Source: Thalassospiraceae bacterium LMO-SO8
GTDB taxonomy: Bacteria > Pseudomonadota > Alphaproteobacteria > Rhodospirillales > Casp-alpha2
Length of the DNA: 64,000 nt
Direction of reading: 5' to 3'
Assembly (NCBI GenBank): GCA_031655335.1
Contig: CP134226.1
Location: 2,972,001-3,036,000 of the forward strand
The stretch's first letter is position 1. The number at the start of each line of letters is the position of its first letter. This document shows positions 43,387 to 52,504 of this stretch, one piece after another. The notes under the pieces are model-generated. The model searched no databases, was not told where the DNA came from, and saw only the letters and a list, made by a program, of their open reading frames with translations. The translations under genes were made by a program, and so were the position numbers.

Positions 43387-43845
43387 TCAATGAATCGTGG
43401 CGGTGCCGGGGCTGCGGGCTCGTCGTCGCGGGCGGATCAGCAATCCGGCACCGGAAAATACCGAGGCCAGATGCCCCGCCAGTTCCATCCCGGTGCGCCG
43501 CGCGGCGGGGGGCAGGCGGCAGGCGAACAGGGTGCTGCCGCCGCTGCCCGGGGATTGCAGGCCGGCGATGACATCCATCAACAGGTGTTCATCCGCGCTG
43601 ATGTCGGCGCACTGGGGGCATCGAATGTCGATGGTGTCGGTCGCTGCGACGGTCAGGATGGTCATCAGGCCATCAAGGGCGGCATGGGCGTCGGGCACGC
43701 CGGCCAGCTTGAATCCGGTGCGAAGGATCGCTTGGTCGGGCGTGCCGTCGCGCAAGCCGCGCATCCACAGCCGCATGGCCCAGAGCATCAGCTGCTCGCC
43801 GAACGGCAGCTCGATGAAGGTGGATGGGTCGGCGAAGGCGCGCAT
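43387..43845 (-). CDS. conserved hypothetical protein of the iron operon
   Basis: 152 aa; FIELPFGEQLMLWAMRLWMRG near the start and a CPQC pair around residue 79 that could bind metal with other Cys. The C-terminus is basic (IRPRRRARS). Five bases after the DUF2325 gene and before the imelysin, same strand. I do not recognise a named family; context ties it to the iron operon. Confidence 0.65.
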   Translation of the reverse strand: MRAFADPSTFIELPFGEQLMLWAMRLWMRGLRDGTPDQAILRTGFKLAGVPDAHAALDGLMTILTVAATDTIDIRCPQCADISADEHLLMDVIAGLQSPGSGGSTLFACRLPPAARRTGMELAGHLASVFSGAGLLIRPRRRARSPGTATIH

Positions 43846-43849
43846 GGGC

Positions 43850-45064
43850 TTAGTCGGCGCCTGCGGCGGCGTCGAAACTTTCCAACCCGTGACGCAGTCC
43901 GGCGACGAAGGACGCCACGCCCGAACTGCGCAGCGGCACGAAGGGCTTCATGGTCTGGCGGCACAGGCGTTTGACCTGCAACGCCGCATCATGGCTGACG
44001 CAGTCCGTGGGAAACACCACGGCGTCGGCCTTGACCACGGCGCCGGCCAGTTCGTTGATGGATTTTTCCAGGCCGCCGTCATGGTGCAGGAAATGGCCGT
44101 TCCAGGCCTCGACCAGGGATTTCAGGCGGTGCACGGTCTGCTGCCGTCCGCCGACATAAAGCAGGCTGCGCCCGCCGAGATCGAAGGGGCAGGAGGTGTC
44201 GCAGTCATTGCTGCCGGCGGGGCCGGTGCCGCGTTCGCGGACCAAAGCCGTTTCCAGGGAGCGATTTTCGTCCAACAGGCTATCGACGAGACGCGACAGT
44301 TCCTCGATGCGGCTGCGTTGTCCGCGCAAGGTGGCGTCGGCCTGGGCGGCGCGGATTTCCATGTGGCGCAATTCGCCCTGCAACGCCGGGACCGAGGCGC
44401 AGGCGCCGTCGCCGTCCGGCGCCGCCGGGGCGGTGATGCGGATGGCGCGTTCGGGATCGTGGTGAAGCTGATCGCGGAGCGCGTTGATCACCTTTTCTTT
44501 TTCGTCCAGGCGCAGGCGGTGGTGGTTCTGCTGCTTGGCGAGCTTGTCGCGCAGGCCGGCGTTTTCTTCCTCCAGGTCCGTCAGGCGGCGGATGTCGCCC
44601 CGGTTGGAGGCGCCGACCAGGTGCGACAGCATGTGGACATCGGCGAACATGCGTTCCGACAATTCCGTGGTCGCGGCGGGATGGCTGAGGATTGCCCAGT
44701 AAGGGCCGGGGATGTCACCGGCGGCCATGGCCTCGACCCAGGCGTCTTCCAGGCCCTTCGCGTCCTTGATCCCCTTCACGCGGCGGATTGCCGCCGCATG
44801 CTTGCGATCCAGAAGCTTGGTCAGCATCTTGGCCGCGCGGCCGGGCTGGTCGGCTTCCTTCACGAAGAAGCCGTGGAGCTGATAGTCGACCGGGAACCCC
44901 TGGCGGATCTTCAAGGGCAGCTTGCGGGCCAGGGCGCGCAGGTCGGCCAGGGTCAGGCAGGTGCCCAGGATCGAGCAATGCCATCCGGCGGTCATCTCCC
45001 ACAGGCGTTTGCGCCGCGCCGTGGCGAAAAGGTGGATCTCGTCGTTGCCGCAAAGCTCGCACAT
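43850..45064 (-). CDS. DUF2325 protein, first gene of the iron operon
   Basis: 404 aa. The ATG at 45064 (MCELCGNDEIHLF) is preferred over an upstream ATG at 45160 that has no ribosome binding site and would add a Pro/Ala leader lying on the Fur-box-like site. N-terminal CxxC, a helical domain, a coiled coil (about 175-260: EENAGLRDKLAKQQNHHRLR), then the DUF2325 domain at the end (LLYVGGRQQTVHRLKSLVEA and VVFPTDCVSHDAA). DUF2325 proteins are cytosolic and uncharacterised; the final domain looks like a small Rossmann-type sensor. It leads the six-gene operon. Confidence 0.8.
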   Translation of the reverse strand: MCELCGNDEIHLFATARRKRLWEMTAGWHCSILGTCLTLADLRALARKLPLKIRQGFPVDYQLHGFFVKEADQPGRAAKMLTKLLDRKHAAAIRRVKGIKDAKGLEDAWVEAMAAGDIPGPYWAILSHPAATTELSERMFADVHMLSHLVGASNRGDIRRLTDLEEENAGLRDKLAKQQNHHRLRLDEKEKVINALRDQLHHDPERAIRITAPAAPDGDGACASVPALQGELRHMEIRAAQADATLRGQRSRIEELSRLVDSLLDENRSLETALVRERGTGPAGSNDCDTSCPFDLGGRSLLYVGGRQQTVHRLKSLVEAWNGHFLHHDGGLEKSINELAGAVVKADAVVFPTDCVSHDAALQVKRLCRQTMKPFVPLRSSGVASFVAGLRHGLESFDAAAGAD

Positions 45065-45159
45065 CGGTGCGTTTGTCTCCGGTAGGCGGGGCAGAGGAGG
45101 TGCGAAGGCCGGGTGCCGGTCCGCGCCGCTCCCCGCCGCAGGGGCGATCGGCGACACCA

Positions 45160-45185
45160 TATGCGAGTGATTATCAATTGCACAA
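45160..45185 (-). promoter_or_regulatory. Fur-box-like site upstream of the six-gene iron operon
   Basis: Read on the minus strand: CAATTGATAATCACTCGCAT. The TTGATAATCA core matches the centre of the Fur consensus; the outer part is weaker. It is about 100 bases before the chosen start of the DUF2325 gene. The remaining gap to 45318 is A/T-rich near 45255-45300 and should hold the promoters. Confidence 0.55.
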
Positions 45186-45318
45186 GTGGAAATTTTATCC
45201 CGATGGGAAGAAGGGCGGGGGAGGGGCGCGTTGATCGGGACAAGGGGCCGGAAACTTCTTGATATCTTTAGAACAGATATTAAAATTAAAAATATATCTT
45301 AAATTGTGAGTTTCCATC

Positions 45319-46197
45319 ATGGATATATCGGATCTCCGCATTTTCGAGGCGGTCGCCCGCACCGGCGCCATGAATCGCGCGGCGGCGGAACTGCACACCG
45401 TGCAGTCCAACGTGACCGCGCGCGTGCGCCTGTTGGAGGACGACCTGGGCGTCGCCCTGTTCGAACGCCATTCCAGGGGCGTACGCCTGACGCCCGCCGG
45501 GGAACGTCTGTTGCCCTTCGCCAAGGCGGCGGCGCGCTTGGTGGCCGACGCCCGGCGTGCGGTCGCCGACGACGGCGTGCCGCGGGGCGATCTGGTCATC
45601 GGATCGTTGGAAACCACGGCGGCCCTGCATCTGTCGCCGGTTCTGACCGGGTTCGCGGCGGCCCATCCCGGCGTCGATCTGGCGATCCGCACGGGCACCA
45701 CGGCGGAACTGATCGACGACGTCTTGGAAGGCCGGGTCGAAGGCGCCTTCGTCTGCGGGCCGGTCGATCATCCGGACGTCGCCTTTGAAACCGCGTTTCA
45801 CGAGGACTTGGTCGCGGTCACCGCACCGGGGGTCGCCGATCTGCACGACCTGACCGCCGGGGGCGACGTCAAAATCGTCGTTCTGCGCGCCGGATGCTCC
45901 TACCGCCGCAAGCTGGAGGAAGTGCTGGCCGCGCGCGGGGTGACCGGCCTGCGCATCCTGGAATTCGGCACCATCGAAACCATCCTGGGTTGCGCCGCCG
46001 CCGGGCTGGGCGTGACCCTATTGCCGCGCGGCATCGCCCAGGCCGCGGCCGACCGGGGACGCGTGCGCCTGCATGCGCTGCCGGCCCGCGAGGGCCGGGT
46101 GACGACGTTGTTCATCCGCCGCAAGGACGGTTACCGCTCTGCGGCCATGGCGGCCTTCATGGATCACCTGTATCCCGTCCGCGCCGCCGCCGAATAG
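45319..46197 (+). CDS. LysR-family transcriptional regulator
   Basis: 292 aa. N-terminal winged HTH (LRIFEAVARTGAMNRAAAEL and VQSNVTARVRLLEDDLG, FERHSRGVRLTPAG), then a LysR effector domain (GDLVIGSLETTAAL). PrtR/CysB-like details are absent, so no ligand is proposed. It precedes the nitronate monooxygenase gene in the same direction and is divergent from the iron operon. Confidence 0.92.
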   Translation: MDISDLRIFEAVARTGAMNRAAAELHTVQSNVTARVRLLEDDLGVALFERHSRGVRLTPAGERLLPFAKAAARLVADARRAVADDGVPRGDLVIGSLETTAALHLSPVLTGFAAAHPGVDLAIRTGTTAELIDDVLEGRVEGAFVCGPVDHPDVAFETAFHEDLVAVTAPGVADLHDLTAGGDVKIVVLRAGCSYRRKLEEVLAARGVTGLRILEFGTIETILGCAAAGLGVTLLPRGIAQAAADRGRVRLHALPAREGRVTTLFIRRKDGYRSAAMAAFMDHLYPVRAAAE

Positions 46198-46299
46198 ATA
46201 TCTGCCAGCCAGATAGCGCTTATCGCGGGAAACTGTTTTCCGCCGGGCGGGATGCGGGGGTAATCTTGGTCAATCCGCATCCAGCGCCGGAGGACCGCC

Positions 46300-47379
46300 A
46301 TGCCCATCCAGACCAACCTGATGACCCGCCTGGGTATGACCTTGCCCGTGATCCAGGCCCCCATGGCCGGGGGCAGCGACACGCCGGACCTGATGGTCGC
46401 CGTGTCCGAAGCGGGCGGCCTGGGTTCCATGGGGGCGACCTATCTGTCGCCGGAGGCCTTCCGGGGCGCGGTCGAAAAAGTCAGGGGCCAGACCAACCGT
46501 TCCTTCGGCGTCAACCTGTTCGCGCCGCAGCCGGTGCCGCCGCGTCCCGAGGGCGCGGACGCCACGGTCGCCGCCGTCGCAAAGGCTGGGGCCAACGTAG
46601 GCGCGCCGGAGTCCTCCTTGCCGGACACCATGGCGGATCCGTTCGAGAAAACCTTTCCCGTGGCATTGGACAGCGGCGCCAAGGTGTTCAGCTTCACCTT
46701 CGGCCTGATCCCCGCCGAGGCGGTCGCGGCGCTCAAGACGCGGGGCACCTTCGTCATGGGCACGGCGACGACCCCGGCGGAGGCGGTCGCCCTGGAACGG
46801 TTGGGCGTCGATGCCGTGGTCGCCCAAGGCGGCGAAGCCGGCGGCCACCGGGGCACCTTCGTCGGATCGTTCGAGGCGGCGATGATCGGCACCATGGCCC
46901 TGGTGCCGCAGGTCGTCAATGCCGTCTCCGTGCCCGTGGTGGCGTCGGGCGGAATCATGGACGGGCGGGGCATCGCCGCCGCCCTGGCGCTCGGCGCCCA
47001 GGCGGTGCAGATGGGCACGGCCTTCCTGACCTGCGACGAGGCCGGAACGCCCGACTGTTACAAGGCGGCTTTGCTGGCCGCACAGCCGGAGCAGACGCGG
47101 ATCACTCAGGCCTTTTCCGGGCGTTTCGCGCGCGGCATCCAGAACCGCTTCATGGCCATGATGGAAGGCGATGAAGCGGAGGCCGCGCCGCTGCCCTTTC
47201 CTTGGCAGAACGCCCTGACCCGGCCCATGCGCACGGCGGCGGCCCAGGCCGGGGATGCCGGGCTGCTGTCGCTGTGGGCGGGGCAGGGGGTCGGTCTTGC
47301 CCGCCGTCAGACGGCGGCGGAACTGATGACGCGGCTGGCGGCCGAAACCGAGGCGGCGATCGCCAATCTGGCCCGCTGA
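46300..47379 (+). CDS. nitronate monooxygenase-like FMN enzyme
   Basis: 359 aa TIM barrel of the 2-nitropropane dioxygenase family: VIQAPMAGGSDTPDLM at the start, GGLGSMGA, DAVVAQGGEAGGHRG with the phosphate-binding Gly-rich loop and the family's His, and PVVASGGIMDGRGIAAALAL. These oxidise toxic alkyl nitronates such as propionate-3-nitronate using FMN and oxygen. 102 bases after the LysR gene, which may control it. Confidence 0.92.
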   Translation: MPIQTNLMTRLGMTLPVIQAPMAGGSDTPDLMVAVSEAGGLGSMGATYLSPEAFRGAVEKVRGQTNRSFGVNLFAPQPVPPRPEGADATVAAVAKAGANVGAPESSLPDTMADPFEKTFPVALDSGAKVFSFTFGLIPAEAVAALKTRGTFVMGTATTPAEAVALERLGVDAVVAQGGEAGGHRGTFVGSFEAAMIGTMALVPQVVNAVSVPVVASGGIMDGRGIAAALALGAQAVQMGTAFLTCDEAGTPDCYKAALLAAQPEQTRITQAFSGRFARGIQNRFMAMMEGDEAEAAPLPFPWQNALTRPMRTAAAQAGDAGLLSLWAGQGVGLARRQTAAELMTRLAAETEAAIANLAR

Positions 47380-47489
47380 TCGGCGGAAATGCCAAAATAT
47401 TGCCATGGGATCGCCCAATCGGGCGCACATCCGCAGGGTCTCCTTGTCTCCAGTCGATTTACGTCCAACGTCAACGACAGGAGCCACTC

Positions 47490-47729
47490 ATGACTCGCAC
47501 CCTTCCCGCCATCGTTCTTGCGTCCGCCCTTGTTCTGGGCGGCTGCACCGGCATGTCCGACACGCAGCAAAGCACGGTCAGCGGCGGCGCCATCGGCGCC
47601 GGCGTGGGGGCCGTGGGCACGGTCCTGACCGGCGGATGCGTGTCCTGCGGCGCCGCGATCGGCGGCGCGGTCGGCGCCGGCGCGGGCTACCTGATGGGCA
47701 AGAGCAAGGAAGACGACAAGAAGAAGTGA
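47490..47729 (+). CDS. small glycine-zipper lipoprotein
   Basis: 79 aa from the ATG at 47490 (AGGAG upstream). Signal with lipobox LVLGGC, then repeated small-residue GxxxG segments (GGAIGAGVGAVG; IGGAVGAGAGYLMG) as in Rick_17kDa/OsmB-like envelope lipoproteins, and a Lys/Asp tail. Likely in the outer membrane with a structural or stress role. Confidence 0.8.
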   Translation: MTRTLPAIVLASALVLGGCTGMSDTQQSTVSGGAIGAGVGAVGTVLTGGCVSCGAAIGGAVGAGAGYLMGKSKEDDKKK

Positions 47730-47747
47730 CCGGTCTGCCGCCGAGGC

Positions 47748-48920
47748 TCAGGCGCCCCGGCGCAGCAGATCGTCGAACAGGTCCGCCAGGGCGGCCCGGC
47801 CTTCGAAACCGATCCCCGGCAGCTCCGGCGGCGTCGCGTGCCCGCCGGTCACCACTCCATCGTCGGTCAGTCCGCCGAACGGCTGGAAGTTGTGGGGGTT
47901 GACCTCGGCCCCGCCCAGGCCCAGGGCGGCCACGGCATGCAGGGTGAACAGATGCCCGCCATGGGGCCAGAACGACCGCCGGTTCCAGCCCATGCCCTCG
48001 GCCAGTTCAATCATGCGGATATATTCCGGCAAGCCGTAGCAATGGGCGATATCGAACAGCAGGATATCCCGGTCCGCCCGCAGGCCGCCATAGCGCAGCA
48101 GGTTATGCGCGTCGGCCGTGCCGAACGTCGCCTCGCCTGCCGCTATGGGCGGGCCGTAGGCTGATGCCACCTCGGCCAACAGGGGGTAATCCAGCGGGTC
48201 GCAGATGTCCTCGAACCACCACAGGCCATAAGGTGCATAGGCCTTGGCGGCGGTCATCGCCGTGTCCGCGCCGTAGCTGTAGACGGCGTCCACGGCCAGG
48301 TTGCCGGCCCCACCCAGGGCTTCGGCAGCGGTCTCGATGCGGCCCGTATCCTCGGCCAGGCCCGCCGCACCAACCTTGATCTTGGCGCGGGTGTAGCCGG
48401 CGTCGCGGAACATTGCCATTTCGTCCCGCAGCCGCGCCCGGTCGTCCGTGGGGTAGTAATATCCGCCCCCGGCGTAAACGGGCACGGGGCCCGCCGCCAG
48501 AGCCTCGTCGCGGCCCAGGCGGCGGGCGAGATAGCGCCACAAGGGTAGGTCCGCCGCCTTGGCCGCCGCGTCCCAAATCGCCATGTCCAGGGCGCCGACG
48601 GCGACGCTGCGCTCGCCATGGCCGCCGGGCTTTTCACCGGCCATCATGGCGGCCCAGGCGCGGTCCGGGTCGGGGCCGCCCGTCTCCGCATCGCCGAGGT
48701 CGGCCGCCGCCAGAAGGCGCGGCGCGAAGCGGTCGCGGATCAACCCGCCCTGGGCGAACCGCCCGATGGACGCGAAGCCGTAGCCGACGACCGGCGCGCC
48801 GTCGCGGACAAGGTCCGTGACGATCGCGACGGCGCTGGTGTCCAGGCCACCCGGCGGAATCGCCGGGTCGGCATAACGGGAAATGGGCAGGGTGCGTTCC
48901 AGGACGGCGGTGATCTTCAT
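47748..48920 (-). CDS. enolase-superfamily enzyme (mandelate racemase / muconate lactonizing type)
   Basis: 390 aa from the ATG at 48920. An N-terminal capping domain, then the barrel: KIKVGAAG (Lys of the KxK motif), metal ligands in VDAVYSYG (Asp), FEDICDP (Glu) and AAGEATFGT (Glu), followed by an FDIAHCYG stretch. These enzymes abstract an alpha proton of a carboxylate with Mg. The substrate is not predicted. The frame continues upstream without a stop through the next gene's antisense; that part is not coding. Confidence 0.88.
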   Translation of the reverse strand: MKITAVLERTLPISRYADPAIPPGGLDTSAVAIVTDLVRDGAPVVGYGFASIGRFAQGGLIRDRFAPRLLAAADLGDAETGGPDPDRAWAAMMAGEKPGGHGERSVAVGALDMAIWDAAAKAADLPLWRYLARRLGRDEALAAGPVPVYAGGGYYYPTDDRARLRDEMAMFRDAGYTRAKIKVGAAGLAEDTGRIETAAEALGGAGNLAVDAVYSYGADTAMTAAKAYAPYGLWWFEDICDPLDYPLLAEVASAYGPPIAAGEATFGTADAHNLLRYGGLRADRDILLFDIAHCYGLPEYIRMIELAEGMGWNRRSFWPHGGHLFTLHAVAALGLGGAEVNPHNFQPFGGLTDDGVVTGGHATPPELPGIGFEGRAALADLFDDLLRRGA

Positions 48921-49003
48921 GGGCGGGCCTCGGTCGGCGCGGGGGCGGTTGTCGCCGCCACCATACACCGGCCGGACCGTTCCGGAAGAGCCCAGGCCGC
49001 CAG

Positions 49004-50104
49004 TTACGCGGCCCGGTAGCGCGCCAGCCAATGGGCGTAGGGTGCCGGCAGGGTGGCCCAGGCCGGATTGTCGACGCCCAGTTCCTGCGCCGCCATGTAG
49101 GGCCAATGCGGGTTGGCCAGCAGCGGCCGCCCCAGCATCACGAGGTCGACCTGACCGTCCCGGATCATCCGGTCCGCCTGGGCGGGCTGGCTGATGTACC
49201 AGCTGGTCGAGGCGGGCAGGCCGGTTTCCCGGCGCACCCGTTCGGCGACCGGTGCCAGGAGACCGGGGCCCCAGGGAATCTGTGCGTCCGGCGTCGAAAA
49301 GCCCATGCTGACATCGATGAAATCCAGGCCTTCGTCCTTGAAGCGGTTCACCAGGGCGATGGACTCGGCCAGGGTTTCCTCGTCGCGACCGTCGAATTCG
49401 ATAACGCCGAACCGCGCCGTCAACGGCAGGTTTTCCGGCCAGACCTTGCGCACGGCGGCCAGGGTCTCGACCAGGAAACGTCCCCGGTTTTCGGCGCTGC
49501 CGCCGTATTCGTCGTCGCGCCGGTTGGAATGGGCGGAAAAGAAGCTTTGCGCCAGATAGCCGTGGGCGAAATGCAGGACCAGCCATTTGAAGCCGGCGTC
49601 GCGGGCGCGTTCGGCGGCGGCGACGAAATCGTCCCGCACGCGATCGATGTCGGCCTTGGTCATGGCGCGGGGCACCTTGGCAAGGCCCCCGCCATAGGCG
49701 ATGGCCGACGGCGCGATGGTTTCCCAGCCGCGCGGATCGTCGGCGGCGATATGGTCGTCGCCTTCCCACGGGCGGTTGGCGCTGGCCTTGCGTCCGGCAT
49801 GGCCGATCTGGATGCCGGGCACGGAACCCGCCGCCTCGATCTCGCGGGCGATGGCGGCCAGGGCCTCGGCCTGGGCATCGTTCCACAGGCCGGTGCAGCC
49901 GGGGGTGATGCGGCCTTCCGGCGAGACGGCGGTGGCCTCGACCACGACCAAACCGGCGCCGCCCCGGGCGAGGGCCGGCACATGGACGCGGTGCCAGTCG
50001 TTGGGCATGCCGTCGTCGGCGGAATATTGGCACATGGGCGATGCCGCGATGCGGTTGCGCAGGGTGACGTCTTTCAGGGTAAAGGGATCGAACAGGGTCG
50101 ACAT
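49004..50104 (-). CDS. NADH:flavin oxidoreductase (old yellow enzyme, YqjM-like)
   Basis: 366 aa, complete. NRIAASPMCQYSADDG carries the Cys typical of YqjM-like OYEs; IQIGHAGRKAS holds a substrate-binding His; HFAHGYLAQSFFS matches the HxAHGYL motif, and LTARFGVIEF and DLVMLGRPLLANPH the FMN phosphate site. It reduces activated C=C bonds with NAD(P)H. It diverges from the ArsR gene over a short operator-like repeat and is the likely target of that repressor. Confidence 0.95.
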   Translation of the reverse strand: MSTLFDPFTLKDVTLRNRIAASPMCQYSADDGMPNDWHRVHVPALARGGAGLVVVEATAVSPEGRITPGCTGLWNDAQAEALAAIAREIEAAGSVPGIQIGHAGRKASANRPWEGDDHIAADDPRGWETIAPSAIAYGGGLAKVPRAMTKADIDRVRDDFVAAAERARDAGFKWLVLHFAHGYLAQSFFSAHSNRRDDEYGGSAENRGRFLVETLAAVRKVWPENLPLTARFGVIEFDGRDEETLAESIALVNRFKDEGLDFIDVSMGFSTPDAQIPWGPGLLAPVAERVRRETGLPASTSWYISQPAQADRMIRDGQVDLVMLGRPLLANPHWPYMAAQELGVDNPAWATLPAPYAHWLARYRAA

Positions 50105-50154
50105 GGTAAACTCCGTAAATGAGCGGGGGTGGCTGTATCGCCGTTAGTTCTATA

Positions 50155-50172
50155 GTTCGATATATTTCGAAC
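50155..50172. promoter_or_regulatory. inverted repeat, probable ArsR-type operator
   Basis: GTTCGA-N6-TCGAAC lies between the divergent OYE and ArsR genes, 51 bases before the OYE start and 39 before the ArsR start. Confidence 0.6.
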
Positions 50173-50210
50173 AATAGCAATATCAAAATTTATGTGATAC
50201 ACAATCGGCC

Positions 50211-50510
50211 ATGCGACCGTTCAAACATCCGGACATCGATGCCGTCTCGTTGGAGCATCTGCTGCATGCTCTCAGCGACCCGGTACGCATGGACATCGTC
50301 CGCCGCTTGGCGGATGAGGGCGAGGCGAGCTGCAACGCGCTTGACGGCGGCCGCCCGAAATCAAGCATGTCCCATCACTTCCGGGTGCTGCGCGAGGCAG
50401 GCCTGGTGTGGACGCGCAACGACGGCACCGTGCATATGAACTCCCTGCGCCGCAAGGAACTGGACAAGCGTTTTCCCGGCCTGATGAAGGCGGTGCTCGC
50501 GGCGAAGTGA
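50211..50510 (+). CDS. ArsR-family transcriptional regulator
   Basis: 99 aa. LEHLLHALSDPVRMDIVRRL and the recognition region KSSMSHHFRVLREAGLVWTR are typical winged-HTH ArsR motifs. No CxC or similar metal-site Cys pair is present, so it probably answers to a non-metal signal. It diverges from the OYE gene and precedes the DsbA-like gene. Confidence 0.92.
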   Translation: MRPFKHPDIDAVSLEHLLHALSDPVRMDIVRRLADEGEASCNALDGGRPKSSMSHHFRVLREAGLVWTRNDGTVHMNSLRRKELDKRFPGLMKAVLAAK

Positions 50511-50567
50511 GCCGGGCCCGGCCGATCGTCCGATTGGCGCGGGCCGCGGTGGGCGTTAGACTTCGGG

Positions 50568-51191
50568 ATGATGAGCAAGCATTTCCTCTACGTCGCCGAC
50601 CCCATGTGTTCCTGGTGCTGGGGCTTTTCTCCGGTCATCGGCAAGGTCGCGGAAACCTTCGGCGCCGACGCCCCCGTGCGGGTCATGGTCGGCGGCCTGC
50701 GCCCCGGCACGGTCCACCCCATGCGCGGCAAGGACAAGGACTACATCCGCGACCACTGGCATCATGTGCAGGACGCCACGGGCCAGCCCTTCGACTTCGC
50801 CTTCTTCGATCAGGACAATTTCGTCTACGACACGGAACCGGCCTGCCGCGCCGTCGTCACGGCGCGCAAGCTGGACGAAGCCAAGGCGCTGCCGTTCCTG
50901 GCCCATCTGCACCATGCCTTCTATGTCGACAACCGCGACACGGCGAAGGAGGGCGAGTTGGCCGACATCGCGGGTGAGTTCGGGTTCGAGCGCGACGAAT
51001 TCCTCGCCCTGCTGACCTCGCCCGACACGCGCGAGGAAACCCAGGGCGATTTCTGGTTCGCGCAAAGCTCCGGCATCACCGGGTTTCCGACATTGTTGGC
51101 GGTCGAGGATCAAAAGGCGACGTTGGTCACGGCGGGCTATCTGCCTTGGGAGAACCTGGCCGAACCGCTGGCCGGTTGGGTCGCTGCCTAG
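50568..51191 (+). CDS. DsbA-family (FrnE-like) thioredoxin-fold oxidoreductase
   Basis: 207 aa, ATG at 50568 or the next codon. Active site C14-S-W-C17 (DPMCSWCWGF) and the cis-Pro region ITGFPTLL near 166. No signal peptide, so cytosolic, as in FrnE-like proteins that protect against thiol stress. A helical insertion occupies about 40-145. Confidence 0.9.
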   Translation: MMSKHFLYVADPMCSWCWGFSPVIGKVAETFGADAPVRVMVGGLRPGTVHPMRGKDKDYIRDHWHHVQDATGQPFDFAFFDQDNFVYDTEPACRAVVTARKLDEAKALPFLAHLHHAFYVDNRDTAKEGELADIAGEFGFERDEFLALLTSPDTREETQGDFWFAQSSGITGFPTLLAVEDQKATLVTAGYLPWENLAEPLAGWVAA

Positions 51192-51311
51192 GCCGCTTCA
51201 TTCCGTCCCCGTGCAGTCCGGGTTGCTTTTCCGCGCCCCCTTGTCGATGCTGCCGTTCCGGTATGCGCAACGGTCATGCCGTGAAGATCATCAATAAACG
51301 GAATGCGGGAC

Positions 51312-52469
51312 ATGGAAGCTCTTCAAGGATTGAAAGTGATTGAACTGGGCCAGTTCGTGGCCGGGCCCTTCGCGGCCAAGACGTTGGCCGATTTCGGCGC
51401 CGACGTGATCAAGGTCGAGGCGGCCGGGGCCGGCGACGGCCTGCGCAAATGGCGCATCGTGCAGGACGGCACCTCGCTGTGGTGGGAGATCCAGTCGCGC
51501 AACAAGCGTTCGGTCTGTCTTGACCTGAAATCCCCGGAAGACCGTGACGTGGTTCTAGCGCTGGCTAAGGAAGCCGACGTGGTGATCGAGAACTTCAAGC
51601 CGGGCACCCTGGAGAAATGGGGCCTGGGCTGGGACCAGCTTCACGCCATCAATCCCAAGCTGGTCATGCTGCGGATTTCCGGCTTCGGCCAGACGGGGCC
51701 CTACAAGGACAAGCCCGGCTTCGGCGTGCTGGGCGAGTCCATGGGCGGGCTGCGCTACATCACCGGCGAACCGGGCCGCGTGCCGGTGCGGGTCGGCATT
51801 TCCATCGGCGACACCCTGGCCTCCATGCACGGGGTGATGGGCCTGATGTTCGCTCTGCATCATGTCAACGTGAACGGCGGCGAGGGCCAGGTGGTCGACG
51901 TCGCCCTCTACGAATCCGTGTTCAACGTGATGGAAAGCACCCTGACGGAATACACCTCCGCCGGAGTCGTGCGCGAGCGCACGGGCAGCGCCCTGCCGGG
52001 CATCGTGCCGACCAACGCCTATCTCTGCAAGGATGACCAATACGTTCTGATCGCCGGCAACGGCGACAGCATCTTCCAGCGCCTGATGACCGAGATGGGC
52101 CGCCAGGACCTGGCGGACGACCCGGAACTGAAGCATAACGACGGCCGCTCGCGGCATGTGGAGCGGATCGATGCGGCGATCCAGGAATGGGCCGCGACCA
52201 TGACCTGCGACGAGGTTATCGCGCGGCTTGACGCCGTCTCCGTCCCCGTCGGCAAGACCTATACCATCGCCGACATCGTCGAGGATCCCCAGTACCAGGC
52301 GCGCGAGATGATCCTGGATACGGTGACCTCCCAGGGCAAACCCATGAAGACGCCGGGCATTGTGCCGAAGCTGAGCGCCACGCCGGGCCGGGTGAAGCAT
52401 CCCGCGCCGACCCTGGGCCAGCATACGGACGACCTGAAGCAGCCGGGCTGGCCCCGCCGCACGGATTGA
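51312..52469 (+). CDS. CoA-transferase family III (CaiB/BaiF)
   Basis: 385 aa from the ATG at 51312 (an ATG three codons earlier is possible). Opens with LQGLKVIELGQFVAGPFAAK; then KVEAAGAGDGLRKW, RNKRSVCLDLKSPED, and VVIENFKPGTLEKWGLG. Family catalysis uses an Asp in the GxxxxD region (GISIGDTLASMHG). It moves CoA between carboxylic acids. First gene of a set with an SDR, a ThDP enzyme and UbiX. Confidence 0.93.
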   Translation: MEALQGLKVIELGQFVAGPFAAKTLADFGADVIKVEAAGAGDGLRKWRIVQDGTSLWWEIQSRNKRSVCLDLKSPEDRDVVLALAKEADVVIENFKPGTLEKWGLGWDQLHAINPKLVMLRISGFGQTGPYKDKPGFGVLGESMGGLRYITGEPGRVPVRVGISIGDTLASMHGVMGLMFALHHVNVNGGEGQVVDVALYESVFNVMESTLTEYTSAGVVRERTGSALPGIVPTNAYLCKDDQYVLIAGNGDSIFQRLMTEMGRQDLADDPELKHNDGRSRHVERIDAAIQEWAATMTCDEVIARLDAVSVPVGKTYTIADIVEDPQYQAREMILDTVTSQGKPMKTPGIVPKLSATPGRVKHPAPTLGQHTDDLKQPGWPRRTD

Positions 52470-52504
52470 GCGCGCCCGGCATACGCACAGCAGACGAGGA
52501 ACAG

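Noticed and set aside
45065-45160. Extended start of the DUF2325 protein at 45160
   Set aside because: It would add a Pro/Ala-rich leader without a ribosome binding site and place the start on the Fur-box-like site; the MCELCG start is more natural.
45894-47174. Long Gly/Arg-rich frame across the LysR and nitronate monooxygenase genes
   Set aside because: It crosses two well-supported genes in another frame and has low-complexity composition.
47748-50186. An 812-codon open frame on the minus strand covering two genes
   Set aside because: Only 47748-48920 has enolase-superfamily motifs and a start; the rest is an out-of-frame reading of the old yellow enzyme gene, kept open by high GC.
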